A model generated the notes under the pieces. That model worked only from the letters and a program-made list of their open reading frames with translations, was not told the DNA's origin and did no database searches. Of a stretch of DNA of 64,000 nt, positions 13,101 to 28,100 are shown in pieces. Position numbers and translations under genes: made by a program. Location: the NCBI GenBank assembly GCA_040954595.2, contig JBECUI020000028.1, positions 62,001 through 126,000 of the forward strand, written 5' to 3'. Each line of letters opens with the position of its first letter. Within the stretch, counting starts at the first letter, position 1. The DNA is from Balanoglossus misakiensis (Eukaryota > Hemichordata).

Positions 13101-16100
13101 GTCGAAGATTATGGCGGCCATATTGGATTTTGTGAAAAACGATTAAAAAGTAGAAATTCCCTTTCTAGCCTAAAAATTGATAGCACAGAAATTCTTTTTA
13201 TGGATATGAATCATCATATGACAAGAATAAGCTATAAATATTTTGGTAATTTTGGCAATGACCTTTGACCTACTTTTGACGCATCATTTTTCTGCATATC
13301 TAATTCCAGGCTAACCAATATGGCTATAAGTTTGGTTTTTGATGTATGTGGATTTGTATGTGATCAAAAAATTTTGCTACTTTTTGTGACCCCTTTGACC
13401 TCTGCTGACCTCATTAAATATGCACATACCTAATTAATGATGAACCGGTAGACCTAGAGGTTTTGTTTTTGTTATACATGGACCAGTATGGGGTCAAAAT
13501 ATTTTGCCCAAATGTTGGGTGACCTCGGGTGACCTTTGACCTACTTTTGCATATCTCGACATCCACAGCAGATACAGCCTTGGCGTTTGGAGGTATGGGG
13601 CCATAATGAAAAGCCAAAGTTTTGGGTCACCTGTGACCCCTGCTCAACTCATTATTTATGTGCATACCTAATTCTGTGCTAACCAAAAGGCCTAGAGGTC
13701 TGGTTTTTGTTGGACATGGACCACTATGGGTCAAAATTTTCTGCCCAAATTGTGGGTGACCTCTGGGTGACCTTTGACCTACTTAACACTATATCAGCAC
13801 CAAACATAGATATAACCTTGATATTTCATGGGATAAACACAGCATTATGTTCCATCTCATTAATTATGTGCATATCTAATATCAGATCAGATAATAAAGC
13901 TTGGGCCCGGACAATGCTGCTTGCAGCTTTAATTCTTTCTTTCTTTCTTTCTTTTTTCTTGTGTCAATTCTTCGGCCAACGAGATCTCTTAAACTACTGC
14001 AGGTACACTGCTCAAACTTGCTACAGTTGTCAAGGTCTATGAGTAGATGTGCAGTGACTTGTAAATACTTAATTAGTCATGTGACCTGGCGGCCATATTG
14101 GATTTTCTGAAAAAATGCAAATCTCAGATCTCAGAAACTACTAGTCAGATCAACTTCAAATTTGGCATGCAGGTAGACTACCTTCTACCCATCATTTTTG
14201 TAATTGGAAATTTTGCTGTCAATGTTGCAGTTTTTTCGCTACAATTTTTTTTCTGAAATCTGGCTTAAATTTCAAAAATCTTCTTCTCCAGAACCGGTGA
14301 TAACCGAGACACGGGGTTTGGGGTATGTGGTCACCTAACTGATGTCTATCAAGTTTGCGAAGATCATTGTGATTGGTCGAAGATTATGGCGGCCATATTG
14401 GATTTTCAAAAAACCATAGTTAAACTCCAATAATCTTCTTCTCCAGAATGGGCGATGACTGAGTTGCAAGATTCGGGGAGTATGGTCTCTACACTGATGT
14501 CTATCAAGTTTGCCAGGAGCATTGTGATTGGTCGAAGATTATGGCGGCCATATTGGATTTTGTAAAAAGCAATGAAAAATTGAAATTCCTTTTTCTAGTC
14601 TAAAAATTGATAGCATACAAATTCTTTTCATGGATATCAATCGTCATGTGACTAAAATATGTTACAAATTTTAGGCGATTTTTCACATGACCTTTGACCT
14701 ACTTTTCACGCATTATTATTTCTGCATATCTAATTCCAGGCTAACCTATAGGGGTAGACGTTTGGTTTTTGATGCATGTGGATTAGTGTGTGATCAAAAT
14801 ATTTTGCTACTTTCCATGACCCCTTTGACCTCTGCTCACCTCATTAATTATGTGCATAGCTAATTACGGGCGAACCAATAGAGCTAGAGGTTTGGTTTTT
14901 GTTGGACATGGACCAGTATGGGATCAAAATTTTTTGCCCAAATGTTGGGTGACCTCTGGTGACCTTTGACCTACTTTCGCGTATCTCAACATCCAGAGCA
15001 GATACAGCATTGGCATTTGGCAGGATGGGACCAAAATGTAAAGCCACATTTTTGGGTCACCTGTGACACCTGTTGACCTCATTAGATATGCACATACCTT
15101 ATTACCGGTGAACCAATAGAGCTAGAGTTTTGGTTTTTGTTGGACATGGCCCAGTATGGGTCAAAAAATTTTGCCCAAATGTTGGGTGACCTGAGGTGAC
15201 CTTTGACCTACTTTACTCTATTTCAGCAGCAAAAATACATATGTCCTTGTTATGTCATGAGATAAAACACCCGATAGAGCATTCTGTTTCTTCTGAATCA
15301 TACTGTGCATATATAATACCGGATCAGCGCTTGGGCCCGGCAATGCTGCTTGCAGCTTTAATTAGGGCCCAAGCGCATACCAGCGCTTGGGCCCTATTGG
15401 TTTCGTTGGAATTTTTAGGGCCCAAGCGCAAGCAAGCGCTTGGGCCCTATTGGTTTCGTTGGAATTTTTAGGGCCCAAGCGCACAGCAGCGCTTGGGCCC
15501 TATTGGTTTCGTCTGGGTTTTTCTGTCTTTAGGGCCCAAGCGCATACCAGCGCTTGGGCCCTATTGGTTTCGTTGGGGTTTTTCAGTCTTTCTTTCCTTC
15601 TTAGGGCCCAAGCGCAAGCAAGCGCTTGGGCCCTATTGGTTTCGTTGGGGTTTTTTAGGGCCCAAGCGCATACCAGTGCTTGGGCCCTATTGGTTTCGTT
15701 GGGGTTTTTCTTTCTTTCTTTCTTTCTTTCTTTATTCTTCTGTCAATTCTTTGTCGCTCTAGATCTCAGACACCGCTGCAGGTACACTTCTGAAACTTGC
15801 TACAGTGGTCAAGGTCAATGAGTAGTCGTGCATTGAACCCTTGAATTTTTAATTAGTCACGTGACCTGGCGGCCATATTGGATATTCTGAAAAAATGCAA
15901 ATCTCAGATCTCAGAAACTACAAGTCAGATCGACTTCAAATTTGGTGTGCAGGTAGTCTACCTTCTACCCATCATTTTTGTAATTGGTTATTTTGCTGTG
16001 AATGTTGCAGTTTTTTTGCTACAATTTTTTTTCTGAAATCTGGCTTAAATTTCAAAAATCTTCTTCTCCAGAACCGGTGATAACCGAGTCACGCGGTTTG

Positions 16101-19100
16101 GGGTATGTGGTCACCTAACTGATGTCTATCAAGTTTGCGAAGATCATTGTGATTGGTTGAAGATTATGGCGGCCATATTGGATTTTCGAAAAACCCTAGT
16201 AAAATTTCAAAAATCTTCTTCTCAAGAACCGGCGATAACCGAGTCACAAGATTTGGTGTGTGTGGTCACTAAACAGATGTCTATCAAGTTTGCGAAGAGG
16301 AATGTGATTGGTCGAAGATTATGGCGGCCATATTGGATTTTGTGAAAAACGATTAAAAAGTAAAAATTCCCTTTCTAGCCTAAAAATTGATAGCACAGAA
16401 ATTCTTTTTATGGATATGAATCTTCATATGACAAGAATAAGCTATAAATATTTTGGTAATTTTGGCAATGACCTTTGACCTACTTTTGACGCATGATTTT
16501 TCTGCATATCTAATTCCAGGCTAACCAATAGGGCTATAAGTTTGGTTTTTGATGTATGTCGATTTGTATGTGATCCAAAAATTTTGCTACTTTTCATGAC
16601 CCCTTTGACCTCTGCTGACCTCATTAAATATGTACATACCTAATTACAGATGAACCAATAGACCTAGAGATTTTGTTTTTGTTATACATGGACCAGTATG
16701 GGGTCAAAATATTTTGCCCAAATGTTGGGTGACCTCAGGTGACCTTTGACCTACTTTTGCATATCTCGACATCCACAGCAGATACAGCCTTGGCGTTTGG
16801 AGGTATGGGGCCATAATGAAAAGCCAAAGTTTTGGGTCACCTGTGACACCTGCTTAACTCATTAATTATGTGCATACCTAATTATAGGCTAACCAAAAGG
16901 GCTAGAGGTCTGGTTTTTGTTGGACATGGACCACTATGGGTCAAAATTTTCTGCCCAAATTTTGGATGACCTCAGATGACCTTTGACCTACTTTTGCATA
17001 TCTCGGCATCCAAAGCAGGTACAGCCTTGGCATTTGGAGGTATGGGGCCATAATGAAAAGCCAAAGCCAAAGTTTTGGGTCACCTGTGACACCTGCTTTA
17101 CGCATTATTTATGTGCATACCTAATTCCAGGCTAACCAAAATGGCTAGAGGTCTGGTTTTTGTTGGACATGGACCACTATGGGTTAAAATTTTCTGCCCA
17201 AATGTTGGGTGACCTCTGGGTGACCTTTGACCTACTTAACACTTTATCAGCACCAAACATAGATATAACCTTGATATTTCATGGGATAGAACAGCATTAT
17301 GTTTCTACTCATTAATTATGTGCATATCTAATATCAGATCAGATAATAGAGCTTGGGCCCGGACAATGCTGCTTGCAGCTTTAATCTGTCTTTCCTTCTT
17401 TCTTCTTTCTTTCTTTATTCTTGTGTCAATTCTTTGTCGCTCTAGATCTCAGACACCGCTGCAGGTACACTTCTGAAACTTGCTACAGTGGTCAAGGTCA
17501 ATGAGTAGTCGTGCATTGAACCCTTGAATTTTTAATTAGTCACGTGACCTGGCGGCCATCTTGGATTTTCTGAAAAAATGCAAATCTCAGATCTCAGAAA
17601 CTTCAAGTCAGATCAACTTCAAATTTGGCATGCAGGTAGACTACCTTCTACCCATCATTTTTGTAATTGGAAATTTTGCTGTCAATGTTGCAGTTTTTTC
17701 GCTACAATTTTTTTTCTGAAATCTGGCTTAAATTTCAAAAATCTTCTTCTCCAGAACCGGTGATAACCGAGACACGGGGTTTGGGGTATGTGGTCACCTA
17801 ACTGATGTCTATCAAGTTTGCGAAGATCATTGTGATTGGTCGAAGATTATGGCGGCCATATTGGATTTTCAAAAAACCATAGTTAAACTCCAATAATCTT
17901 CTTCTCCAGAATGGGCGATGACTGAGTTGCAAGATTCGGGGAGTATGGTCACTACACTGATGTCTATCAAGTTTGCAAAGAGCATTGTGATTGGTCGAAG
18001 ATTATGGCGGCCATATTGGATTTTGTAAAAAGCAGTGAAAATTTTAAATTCCTTTTTCTAATCTAAAAATTGATAGCATACAAATTCTTTTTATGGATAT
18101 CAATCGTCATGTGACTAAAATATGTTACAATTTTTTGGTGATTTTTCACATGACCTTTGACCTACTTATCACGCGTTATTATATCTGCATATCTAATTCC
18201 AGGCTAACCTATAGGGCTAGACGTTTGGTTTTTACTGAATGTGGATTAGTGTGTGATCAAAATATTTTGCTACTTTTCATGACCCCTTTGACCTCTGCTG
18301 ACCTCATTAATTATGTGCATAGCTAATTACAGGCGAACCAATAGAGCTAGAGGTTTGGTTTTTGTTGGACATGGACCAGTATGGGATCAAAATTTTTTGC
18401 CCAAATGTTGGGTGACCTCTGGTGACCTTTGACCTACTTTCGCATATCTCAGCATCCAGAGCAGATACAGCCATGGCATTTGGTAGGATGGGACCAAAAT
18501 GTAAAGCCACATTTTTGGGTCACCTGTGACACCTGCTGACCTCATTAAATATGCACATACCTAATTACAGGCGAACCAATAGAGCTAGAGTTTTGGTTTT
18601 TGTTGGACATGGACCAGTATGGGTAAAAAAAAAATGCCCAAATGTTGGGTGACCTCAGGTGACCTTTGACCTACATCACCCTATTTCAGCAGCAAAAATA
18701 CACACGTCCTTGTTATGTCATGAGATAATACATCCGATAGAAAATTCTGTTTCTTCTCATTCATACTGTGCATATATAATTCAAGATCAGCGCTTGGGCC
18801 CGACAATGCTGCTCGCAGCTTTAATTAGGGCCCAAGCGCATACCAGCGCTTGGGCCCTATTGGTTTCGTTGGGGTTTTTCAGTCTTTCTTTCCTTCTTTA
18901 TTCTTGGTTCCATTTTTCGGCCACCTAAATCTCAAAAACTGCAGCACCAACCAGGCTGAAACTTGGTAGGCAGATAGGGGCCAATGAGTAGATGTGCAGT
19001 GGCTCGTGAATATTTAATTAGTCACGTGACCTGGCGGCCATATTGGATTTTCTGAAAAAATGCAAATCTCAGATCTCAGAAACTACAATTCAGATTGACT

Positions 19101-22100
19101 TCAAATTTGGTGTGCAGCTAGTATACCTTATGCCCATCATTTTTGTAATTGGATATTATGCTGTCAATGTTGCAGTTTTTTTGCTACAGTTGTTTTTCTG
19201 AAATCTGGTCAAATTTTCAAAAATCTTCTTCTCCAGAACCGGCAATAACCGAGTCACGCCATTTGAGGGATGTGGTCACCTAACTGATGTCTATCAAGTT
19301 TGCGAAGATCATTGTGATTGGTCGAAGATTATGGCGGCCATATTGGATTTTCGAAAAACCATAGTAAAACTTCAAAAATCTTCTTCTCCAGAACGGGCAA
19401 TAACTGAGTCGCAAGATTCGGGGAGTATGGTCACAACACTGATGTCTATCAAGTCTGCAAAGAGCATTGTGATTGGTCGAAGATTATGGCGGCCATATTG
19501 GATTTTGTAAAAAGCAGTGAAAAATTGAAATTCCTTTTCCTTGTCTAAAAATTGATAGCATCTAAATTCTGTTCATGGATATCAATCGTCATGTGACTAA
19601 AATATGTTACAAATTTTTGGCGATTTTTCACATGACCTTTGACCTACTTATCACGCGTTATTATTTCTGCATATCTAATTCCAGGCTAACCTATAGGGCT
19701 AGACTTTTGGTTTTTGATGCATGTGGATTAGTGTGTGATCAAAATATTTTGCTACTTTTCATGACCCCTTTGACCTCTGCTGACCTCATTAATTATGTGC
19801 ATAGCTAATTACAGGCGAACCAATAGAGCTAGAGGTTTGGTTTTTGTTGGACATGGACCAGTATGGGATCAAAAATTTTTGTCCAATTGTTGGGTGACCT
19901 CTGGTGACCTTTGACCTACTTTCGCATATCTCAGCATCCAGAGCAGATACAGCCATGGCATTTGGTAGGATGGGACCAAAATGTAAAGCCACATTTTTGG
20001 GTCACCTGTGACACCTGCTGACCTCATTAAATATGCACATACCTAATTACAGACGAACCAATAGAGCTAGAGTTTTGGTTTTTGTTGGACATGGACCAGT
20101 ATGGGTCAAAAAAATTGCCCAAATGTTGGGTGACCTCAGGTGACCTTTGACCTACTTCACCCTATTTCAGCAGCAAAAATACACACATCCTTGTTATGTC
20201 ATGAGATAATACATCCGATAGAAAATTCTGTTTTTTCTCATTCAAACTGTGCATATGTAATTCAAGATCAGCGCTTGGGCCCGACAATGCTGCTCGCAGC
20301 TTTAATTTATTCTTGGTTCCATTTTTCGGCCACCTAAATCTCAAAAACTGCAGCACCAACCAGGCTGAAACTTGGTAGGCAGATAGGGGCCAATGAGTAG
20401 ATGTGCAGTGGCTCGTGAATATTTAATTAGTCACGTGACCTGGCGGCCATATTGGATTTTCTGAAAAAATGCAAATCTCAGATCTCAGAAACTACAAGTC
20501 AGATTGACTTCAAATTTGGTGTGCAGCTAGTATACCTTATGCCCAACATTTTTGTAATTGGATATTATGCTGTCAATGTTGCAGTTTTTTTGCTACAGTT
20601 GTTTTTCTGAAATCTGGTCAAATTTTCAAAAATCTTCTTCTCCAGAACCGGCGATAACCGAGTCACGCCATTTGAGGTATGTGGTCACCTCACTGATGTC
20701 TATCAAGTTTGCGAAGATCATTGTGATTGGTCGAAGATTATGGCGGCCATATTGGATTTTCGAAAAACCATAGTAAAACTTCAAAAATCTTCTCCTCCAG
20801 AACGGGCGATAACCGAGTCACAAGATTTGGTGTGTGTGGTCATTAAACAGATGTCTATCAAGTTTGCGAAGGGGAATGTGATTGGTCGAAGATTATGGCG
20901 GCCATATTGGATTTTGTGAAAAACGATTAAAAAGTAAAAATTCCTTTTCTAGCCTAAAAATTGATAGCACAGAAATTCTTTTTATGGATATGAATCATCA
21001 TATGACAAGAATAAGCTATAAATATTGTGGTAATTTTGGCAATGACCTTTGACCTACTTTTGACGCATCATTTTTCTGCATATCTAATTCCAGGCTAACC
21101 AATAGGGCTATAAGTTTGGTTTTTGATGTATGTGGATTTGTATGTGATCAAAAAATTTTGCTACTTTTCATGACCCCTTTGACCTCTGCTGACCTCATTA
21201 AATATGCACATACCTAATTACAGATGAACCGATAGACCTAGAGATTTTGTTTTTGTTATACATGGACCAGTATGGGGTCAAAATATTTTGCCCAAATGTT
21301 GGGTGACCTCGGGTGACCTTTGACCTACTTTTGCATATCTCGACATCCACAGCAGATACAGCCTTGGCATTTGGAGGTATGGGGCCATAATGAAAAGCCA
21401 AAGTTTTGGGTCACCTGTGACACCTGCTTTACTCATTATTTATGTGCATACCTAATTCCGGGCTAACCAAAATGGCTAGAGGTCTGGTTTTTGTTGGACA
21501 TGGACCACTATGGGTCAAAATGTTCTGCCCAAATTGTGGATGACCCCTGGGTGACCTTTGATGTTTCTACTCATTAATTATGTGCATATCTAATAATCAG
21601 ATCAGATAATAGAGCTTGGGCCCGGACAATGCTGCTTGCAGCTTTAATTCTTTCTTTATTCTTGGTTCCATTCTTTGGCCAACGAGATCTCAGACACCGC
21701 TGCAGGTACACTTCTCAAACTTGCTACAGTGGTCAAGGTCAATGAGTAGATGTGCAGTGACTTGTGAATACTTAATTAGTCACGTGACCTGGCGGCCATA
21801 TTGGATTTTCTGAAAAAATGCAAATCTCAGATCTCAGAAACTACAAGTCAGATCGACTTCAAATTTGGCATGCAGGTAGACTTCCTTGTACCCATCATTT
21901 TTGTAATTGGAAATTTTGCTGTCAATGTTGCAGTTTTTTTGCTACAGTTGTTTTTCTGAAATCTGGCTTAAATTTCAAAAATCTTCTTCTCCAGAACCGG
22001 TGATAACCGAGTCACACCGTTTGGGGTATGTGGTCACCTAACTGATGTCTATCAAGTTTGCGAAGATCATTGTGATTGGTCGAAGATTATGGCGGCCATA

Positions 22101-25100
22101 TTGGATTTTCGAAAAACCGTAGTTAAACTCCAAAAATCTTCTTCTCCAGAACAGGCGATGACTGAGTCGCAAGATTCGGGGAGTGTGGTCACTACACTGA
22201 TGTCTATCAAGTTTGCAAAGAGCATTGTGATTGGTCGAAGATTATGGCGGCCATATTGAATTTTGTAAAAAGCAGTGAAAAATTGAAATTCCTTTTTCTA
22301 GTCTAAAAATTGATAGCATACAAATTCTTTTCATGGATATCAATCGTCATATGACTACAATATGTTACAAATTTTTGGCGATTTTTCACATGACCTTTGA
22401 CCTACTTTTCACACATTATTATTTCAGCATATCTAATTCCAGGCTAACCTATAGGGCTAGACTTTTGGTTTTTGATGCATGTGGATTAGTGTGTGATCAA
22501 ACTATTTTGCTACTTTTCATGACCCCTTTGACCTATACTGACCTCATTAATTATGTGCATAGCTAATTACAGGCGAACCAAGAGAGCTAGAGGTTTTGTT
22601 TTTGTTGGACATGGACCAGTATGGGATCAAAATTTTTTGCCCAAATTTGGGGTGACCTCTGGTGACCTTTGACCTACTTTCGCATATCTCAGCATCCAGA
22701 GCAGATACAGCCATGGCATTTGGTAGGATGGGACCAAAATGTAAAGCCACATTTTTGGGTCACCTGTAACACCTGCTGACCTCATTAAATATGCACATAC
22801 CTAATTACAGGCGAACCAATAGAGCTAGACTTTTGGTTTTTGTTGGACATGGACCAGTATGGGTAAAAAAAAAATTGCCCAAATTGTGGGTGACCTCAGG
22901 TGACCTTTGACCTACTTCACCCTATTTCAGCAGCAAAAATACACACATCCTTGTTATGTCATGAGATAATACATCCGATAGAAAATTCTGTTTCTTCTCA
23001 TTCATACTGTGCATATATAATTCAAGATCAGCGCTTGGGCCCGACAATGCTGCTCGCAGCTTTAATTAGGGCCCAAGCGCAAGCAAGCGCTTGGGCCCTA
23101 TTGGTTTCGTTGGGGTTTTTCTTTCTTTCTTTCTTTCTTTATTCTCCTGTCCATTTTTTATCGCTCTAGATCTCAGACACCGCTGCAGGTACAGTTCTCA
23201 AACTTGCTACAGTGGTCAAGGTCAATGAGTAGTCGTGCATTGAACCCATGAATTTTTAATTAGTCACGTGACATGGCGGCCATATTGGATTTTCTGAAAA
23301 AATGCAAATCTCAGATCTCAGAAACTACAAGTCAGATTTACTTCAGATTTGGCGTGCTGGTAGTGTACCTTCTGCCCATCATTTTTGTAATTGGATATTT
23401 TGCTGTCAATGTTGCAGTTTTTTTGCTACAGTTGTTTTTCTGAAATCTGGTCAAAATTTCAAAAATCTTCTTCTCCAGAACCGGCGATAACAGAGTCACG
23501 CGGTTTGGGGTATGGGGTCACCTAACTGAGGTCTATCAAGTTTGCGAAGATCATTGTGATTGGTCGAAGATTATGGCGGCCATATTGGATTTTCGAAAAA
23601 CCATAGTAAAACTCCCCAAATCTTCTTCTCCAGAACGGGCGATAACTGAGTCACAAGATTCGGGGAGTATGGTCACTACACTGATGTCTATCAAGTTTGC
23701 AAAGAACATTGTGATTGGTCGAAGATTATGGCGGCCATATTGGATTTTGTAAAAAGCATTGAAAAATTGAAATTTCTTTTTCTACTCTAAACATTGATAG
23801 CATAGAAATTCTTTGTATGGATATCAATCGACATGTGACTAAAATATGTTACAAATTTTTGGCGATTTTTCACATGACCTTTGACCTACTTTTCACATGT
23901 TATTATTTCTGCATATCTAATTCCAGGCTAACCTATAGGGCTAGATGTTTGGTTTTTGATGCATGTGGATAAGTGTGTGATCAAAATATTTTGCTACTTT
24001 CCATGACCCCTTTGACCTCTGCTTACCTCATTAATTATGTGCATAGCTAATTACAGGCGAACCAATAGAGCTAGAGGTTTGGTTTTTGTTGGACATGGAC
24101 CTGTATGGGATCAAAATTTTTTGCCCAAATGTTGGGTGACCTCTGGTGACCTTTGACCTACTTTCGCATATCTCAACATCCAGAGCAGATACAGCCTTGG
24201 CATTTGGCAGGATGGGACCTAAATGTAAAGCCAAATTTTTGGCTCACCTGTGACACCTGCTGACCTCATTAAATATGCACATACCTAATTACACGCGAAC
24301 CAATAGAGCTAGAGTTTTGGTTTTTGTTGGACATGGCCCAGCATGGGTCAAAATTTTTTGCCCAAATGTTGGATGACCTCAGGTGACCTTTGACCTACTT
24401 TACCCTATTTCAGCAGCAAAAATACATACGCCCTTGTTATGTCATGAGATAATACACCCGATAGAAAATTATGTTTCTTCTCATTCATAGTGTGCATATA
24501 TAATTCAAGATCAGCGCTTGGGCCCGACAATGCTGCTTGCAGCTTTAATTCTTTCTTTCTTTCTTTATTCTCCTGTCAATTCTTCGGCCAACTAAATCTC
24601 AGAAACTACTGCAGGTACACTGCTCAAACTTGCTACAGTGGTCAAGGTCAATGAGTAGATGTGCAGTGATTTGTGAATACTTAATTAGTCACGTGACTTG
24701 GCGGCCATATTGGATTTTCTGAAAAAATGCAAATCTCAGATCTCAGAAACTACAAGTCAGATCGACTTCAAATTTGGCATGCAGGTAGACTACCTTCTAC
24801 TCATCATTTTTGTAATTGGAAATTTTGCTGTCAATGTTGCAATTTTTTTGCTACAATTTTTTTTCTGAAATCTGGCTTAAATTTCAAAAATCTTCTTCTC
24901 CAGAACCGATGATAACCGAGACACGCGGTTTAGGGTATGTGGTCACCTAACTGATGTCTATCAAGTTTGCGAAGATCATTGTGATTGGTCGAAGATTATG
25001 GCGGCCATATTGGATTTTCGAAAAACCATAGTTAAACTCCAAAAATCTTCTTCTCCAGAACGGGCGATGACTGAGTCGCAAGATTCGGGGAGTATGGTCA

Positions 25101-28100
25101 CTACACTGATGTCTATCATGTTTGCAAAGAGCATTGTGATTGGTCAAAGATTATGGCGGCCATATTGGATTTTGTAAAAAGCAGCGAAAAATTGAAAATC
25201 CTTTATCTAGTCTAAAAATTGATAGCATACAAATTCTTTTTATGGATATCAATCGTCATGTGACTAAAATATGTTACAATTTTTTGGCGATTTTTCACAT
25301 GACCTTTGACCTACCTATCACGCGTTATTATTTCTGCATATCTAATTCCAGGCTAACCTATAGGGCTAGACGTTTGGTTTTTGATGAATGTGGATTAGTG
25401 TGTGATCAAAATATTTTGCTACTTTTCATGACCCTTTTGACCTCTGCTGACCTCATTAATTATGTGCATAGCTAATTACAGGCGCACCGATAGAGCTAGA
25501 GGTTTGGTTTTTGTTGGACATGGACCAGTATGGGATCACCATTTTTTGCCCAAATGTTGGGTGACCTCTGGTGACCTTTGACCTACTTTCGCATATCTCA
25601 GCATCCAGAGCAGATACAGCCATGGCATTTGGTAGGATGGGACCAAAATGTAAAGCCACATTTTTGGGTCACCTGTAACACCTGCTGACCTCATTAAATA
25701 TGCACATACCTAATTACAGGCGAACCAATAGAGCTAGAGTTTTGGTTTTTGTTGGACATGGACCAGTATGGGTAAAAAAAATTGCCCAAATGTTGGGTGA
25801 CCTCAGGTGACCTTTGACTTACTTCACCCTATTTCAGCAGCAAAAATACACACATCCTTGTTATGTCATGAGATAATACATCCGATAGAAAATTCTGTTT
25901 CTTCTCATTCATACTGTGCATATATAATTCAAGATCAGCGCTTGGGCCCGACAATGCTGCTCGCAGCTTTAATTCTTTCTTTCTTTCTTTATTCTTGTGT
26001 CAATTCTTCGGCCAACGAGATCTCTGAAACTACTGCAGGTACACTTCTCAAACTTGCTACAATGGTCAAGGTCAATGAGTAGATGTGCAGTGACTTGTGA
26101 ATACTTAATTAGTCACGTGACCTGGCGGCCATATTGGATTTTCTGAAAAAATGCAAATCTCAGATCTCAGAAACTACAAGTCAGATCGACTTCAAATTTG
26201 GCATGCAGGTAGACTACCTTCTACCCATCATTTTTGTAATTGGAAATTTTGCTGTCAATGTTGCAGTTTTTTTGCTACAATTTTTTTTCTGAAATCTGGC
26301 TTAAATTTCAAAAATCTTCTTCTCCAGAACCGGTGATAACCGAGACACGGGGTTTGGGGTATGTGGTCACCTAACTGATGTCTATCAAGTTTGCGAAGAT
26401 CATTGTGATTGGTCGAAGATTATGGCGGCCATATTGGATTTTCGAAAAACCATAGTTAAAATCCAAAAATCTTCTTCTCCAGAACTGGAGATGACTGAGT
26501 TGCAAGATTCGGGGAGTATGGTCACTACACTGATGTCTATCAAGTTTGCAAAGAACATTGTGATTGGTCGAAGATTATGGCGGCCATATTGGATTTTGTA
26601 AAAAGCAGTGAAAAATTGAAATTCCTTTTTCTAGTCTAAAAATTGATAGCATACAAATTCTTTTTATGGACATCAATCGTCATGTGACTAAAATATTATA
26701 CAATTTTTTGGCGATTTTTCACATGACCTTTGACCTACTTATCACGCATTATTATTTCTGCATATCTAATTCCAGGCTAACCTATAGGGCTAGACGTTTG
26801 GTTTTTGATGAATTTGGATTAGTGTGTGATCAAAATATTTTGCTACTTTTCATGACCCCTTTGACCTCAGCTGACCTCATTAATTATGTGCATAGCTAAT
26901 TACACGCGAACCAATAGAGCTAGAGGTTTGGTTTTTGTTGGACATGGACCAGTATGGGATCAAAATTTTTTGCCCAAATGTTGGGTGACCTCTGGTGACC
27001 TTTGACCTACTTTCGCATATCTCAGCATCCAGAGCAGATACAGCCATGGCATTTGGTAGGATGGGTCCAAAATGTAAAGCCACATTTTTGGGTCACCTGT
27101 AACATCTGCTGACCTCATTAAATATGCACATACCTAATTACAGGCGAACCAATAGAGCTAGAGTTTTGGTTTTTGTTGGACATGGTACAGTATTGGTCAA
27201 TAAATTTTGCCCAAATGTTGGGTGACCTCAGGTGACCTTTGACCTACTTTACTCTATTTCAGCAGGAAAAATACATATGTCCTTGTTATGTCATGAGATA
27301 AAACACCTGATAGAGCATTCTGTTTCTTCTCATTCATACTGTGCATATATAATACCGGATCAGCGCTTGGGCCCGACAATGCTGCTTGCAGCTTTAATCT
27401 TTCTTTCTTTCTTTATTCTTGTGTCAATTCTTTGGGCAACGAGATCTCAGACACCGCTGCAGGTACACTTCTCAAACTTGCTACAGTGGTCAAGGTCAAT
27501 GAGTAGATGTGCAGTGACTTGTGAATACTTAATTAGTCACGTGACCTGGCGGCCATATTGGATTTTCTGAAAAAAATCAAATCTCAGATCTCAGAAACTA
27601 CAAGTCAGATCGACTTCAAATTTGGCATGCAGGTAGACTACCTTCTACCCATCATTTTTGTAATTGGAAATTTTGCTGTCAATGTTGCAGTTTTTTTGCT
27701 ACAATTTTTTTTCTGAAATCTGGCTTAAATTTCAAAAATCTTCTTCTCCATAACCGGTGATAACCGAGACACGGGGTTTGGGGTATGTGGTCACCTAACA
27801 GATGTCTATCAAGTTTGCGAAGATCATTGTGATTGGTCGAAGATTATGGCGGCCATATTGGATTTTCGAAAAACCATAGTTAAACTCCAAAAATCTTCTT
27901 CTCCAGAACGGGCGATGACTGAGTCGCAAGATTCGGGGAGTATGGTCACTACACTGATGTCTATCAAGTTTGCAAAGAACATTGTGATTGGTCGAAGATT
28001 ATGGCGGCCATATTGGATTTTGTAAAAAGCAGTGAAAAATTGAAATTCCTTTTTCTAGTCTAAAAATTGATAGCATACAAATTCTTTTTATGGATATCAA

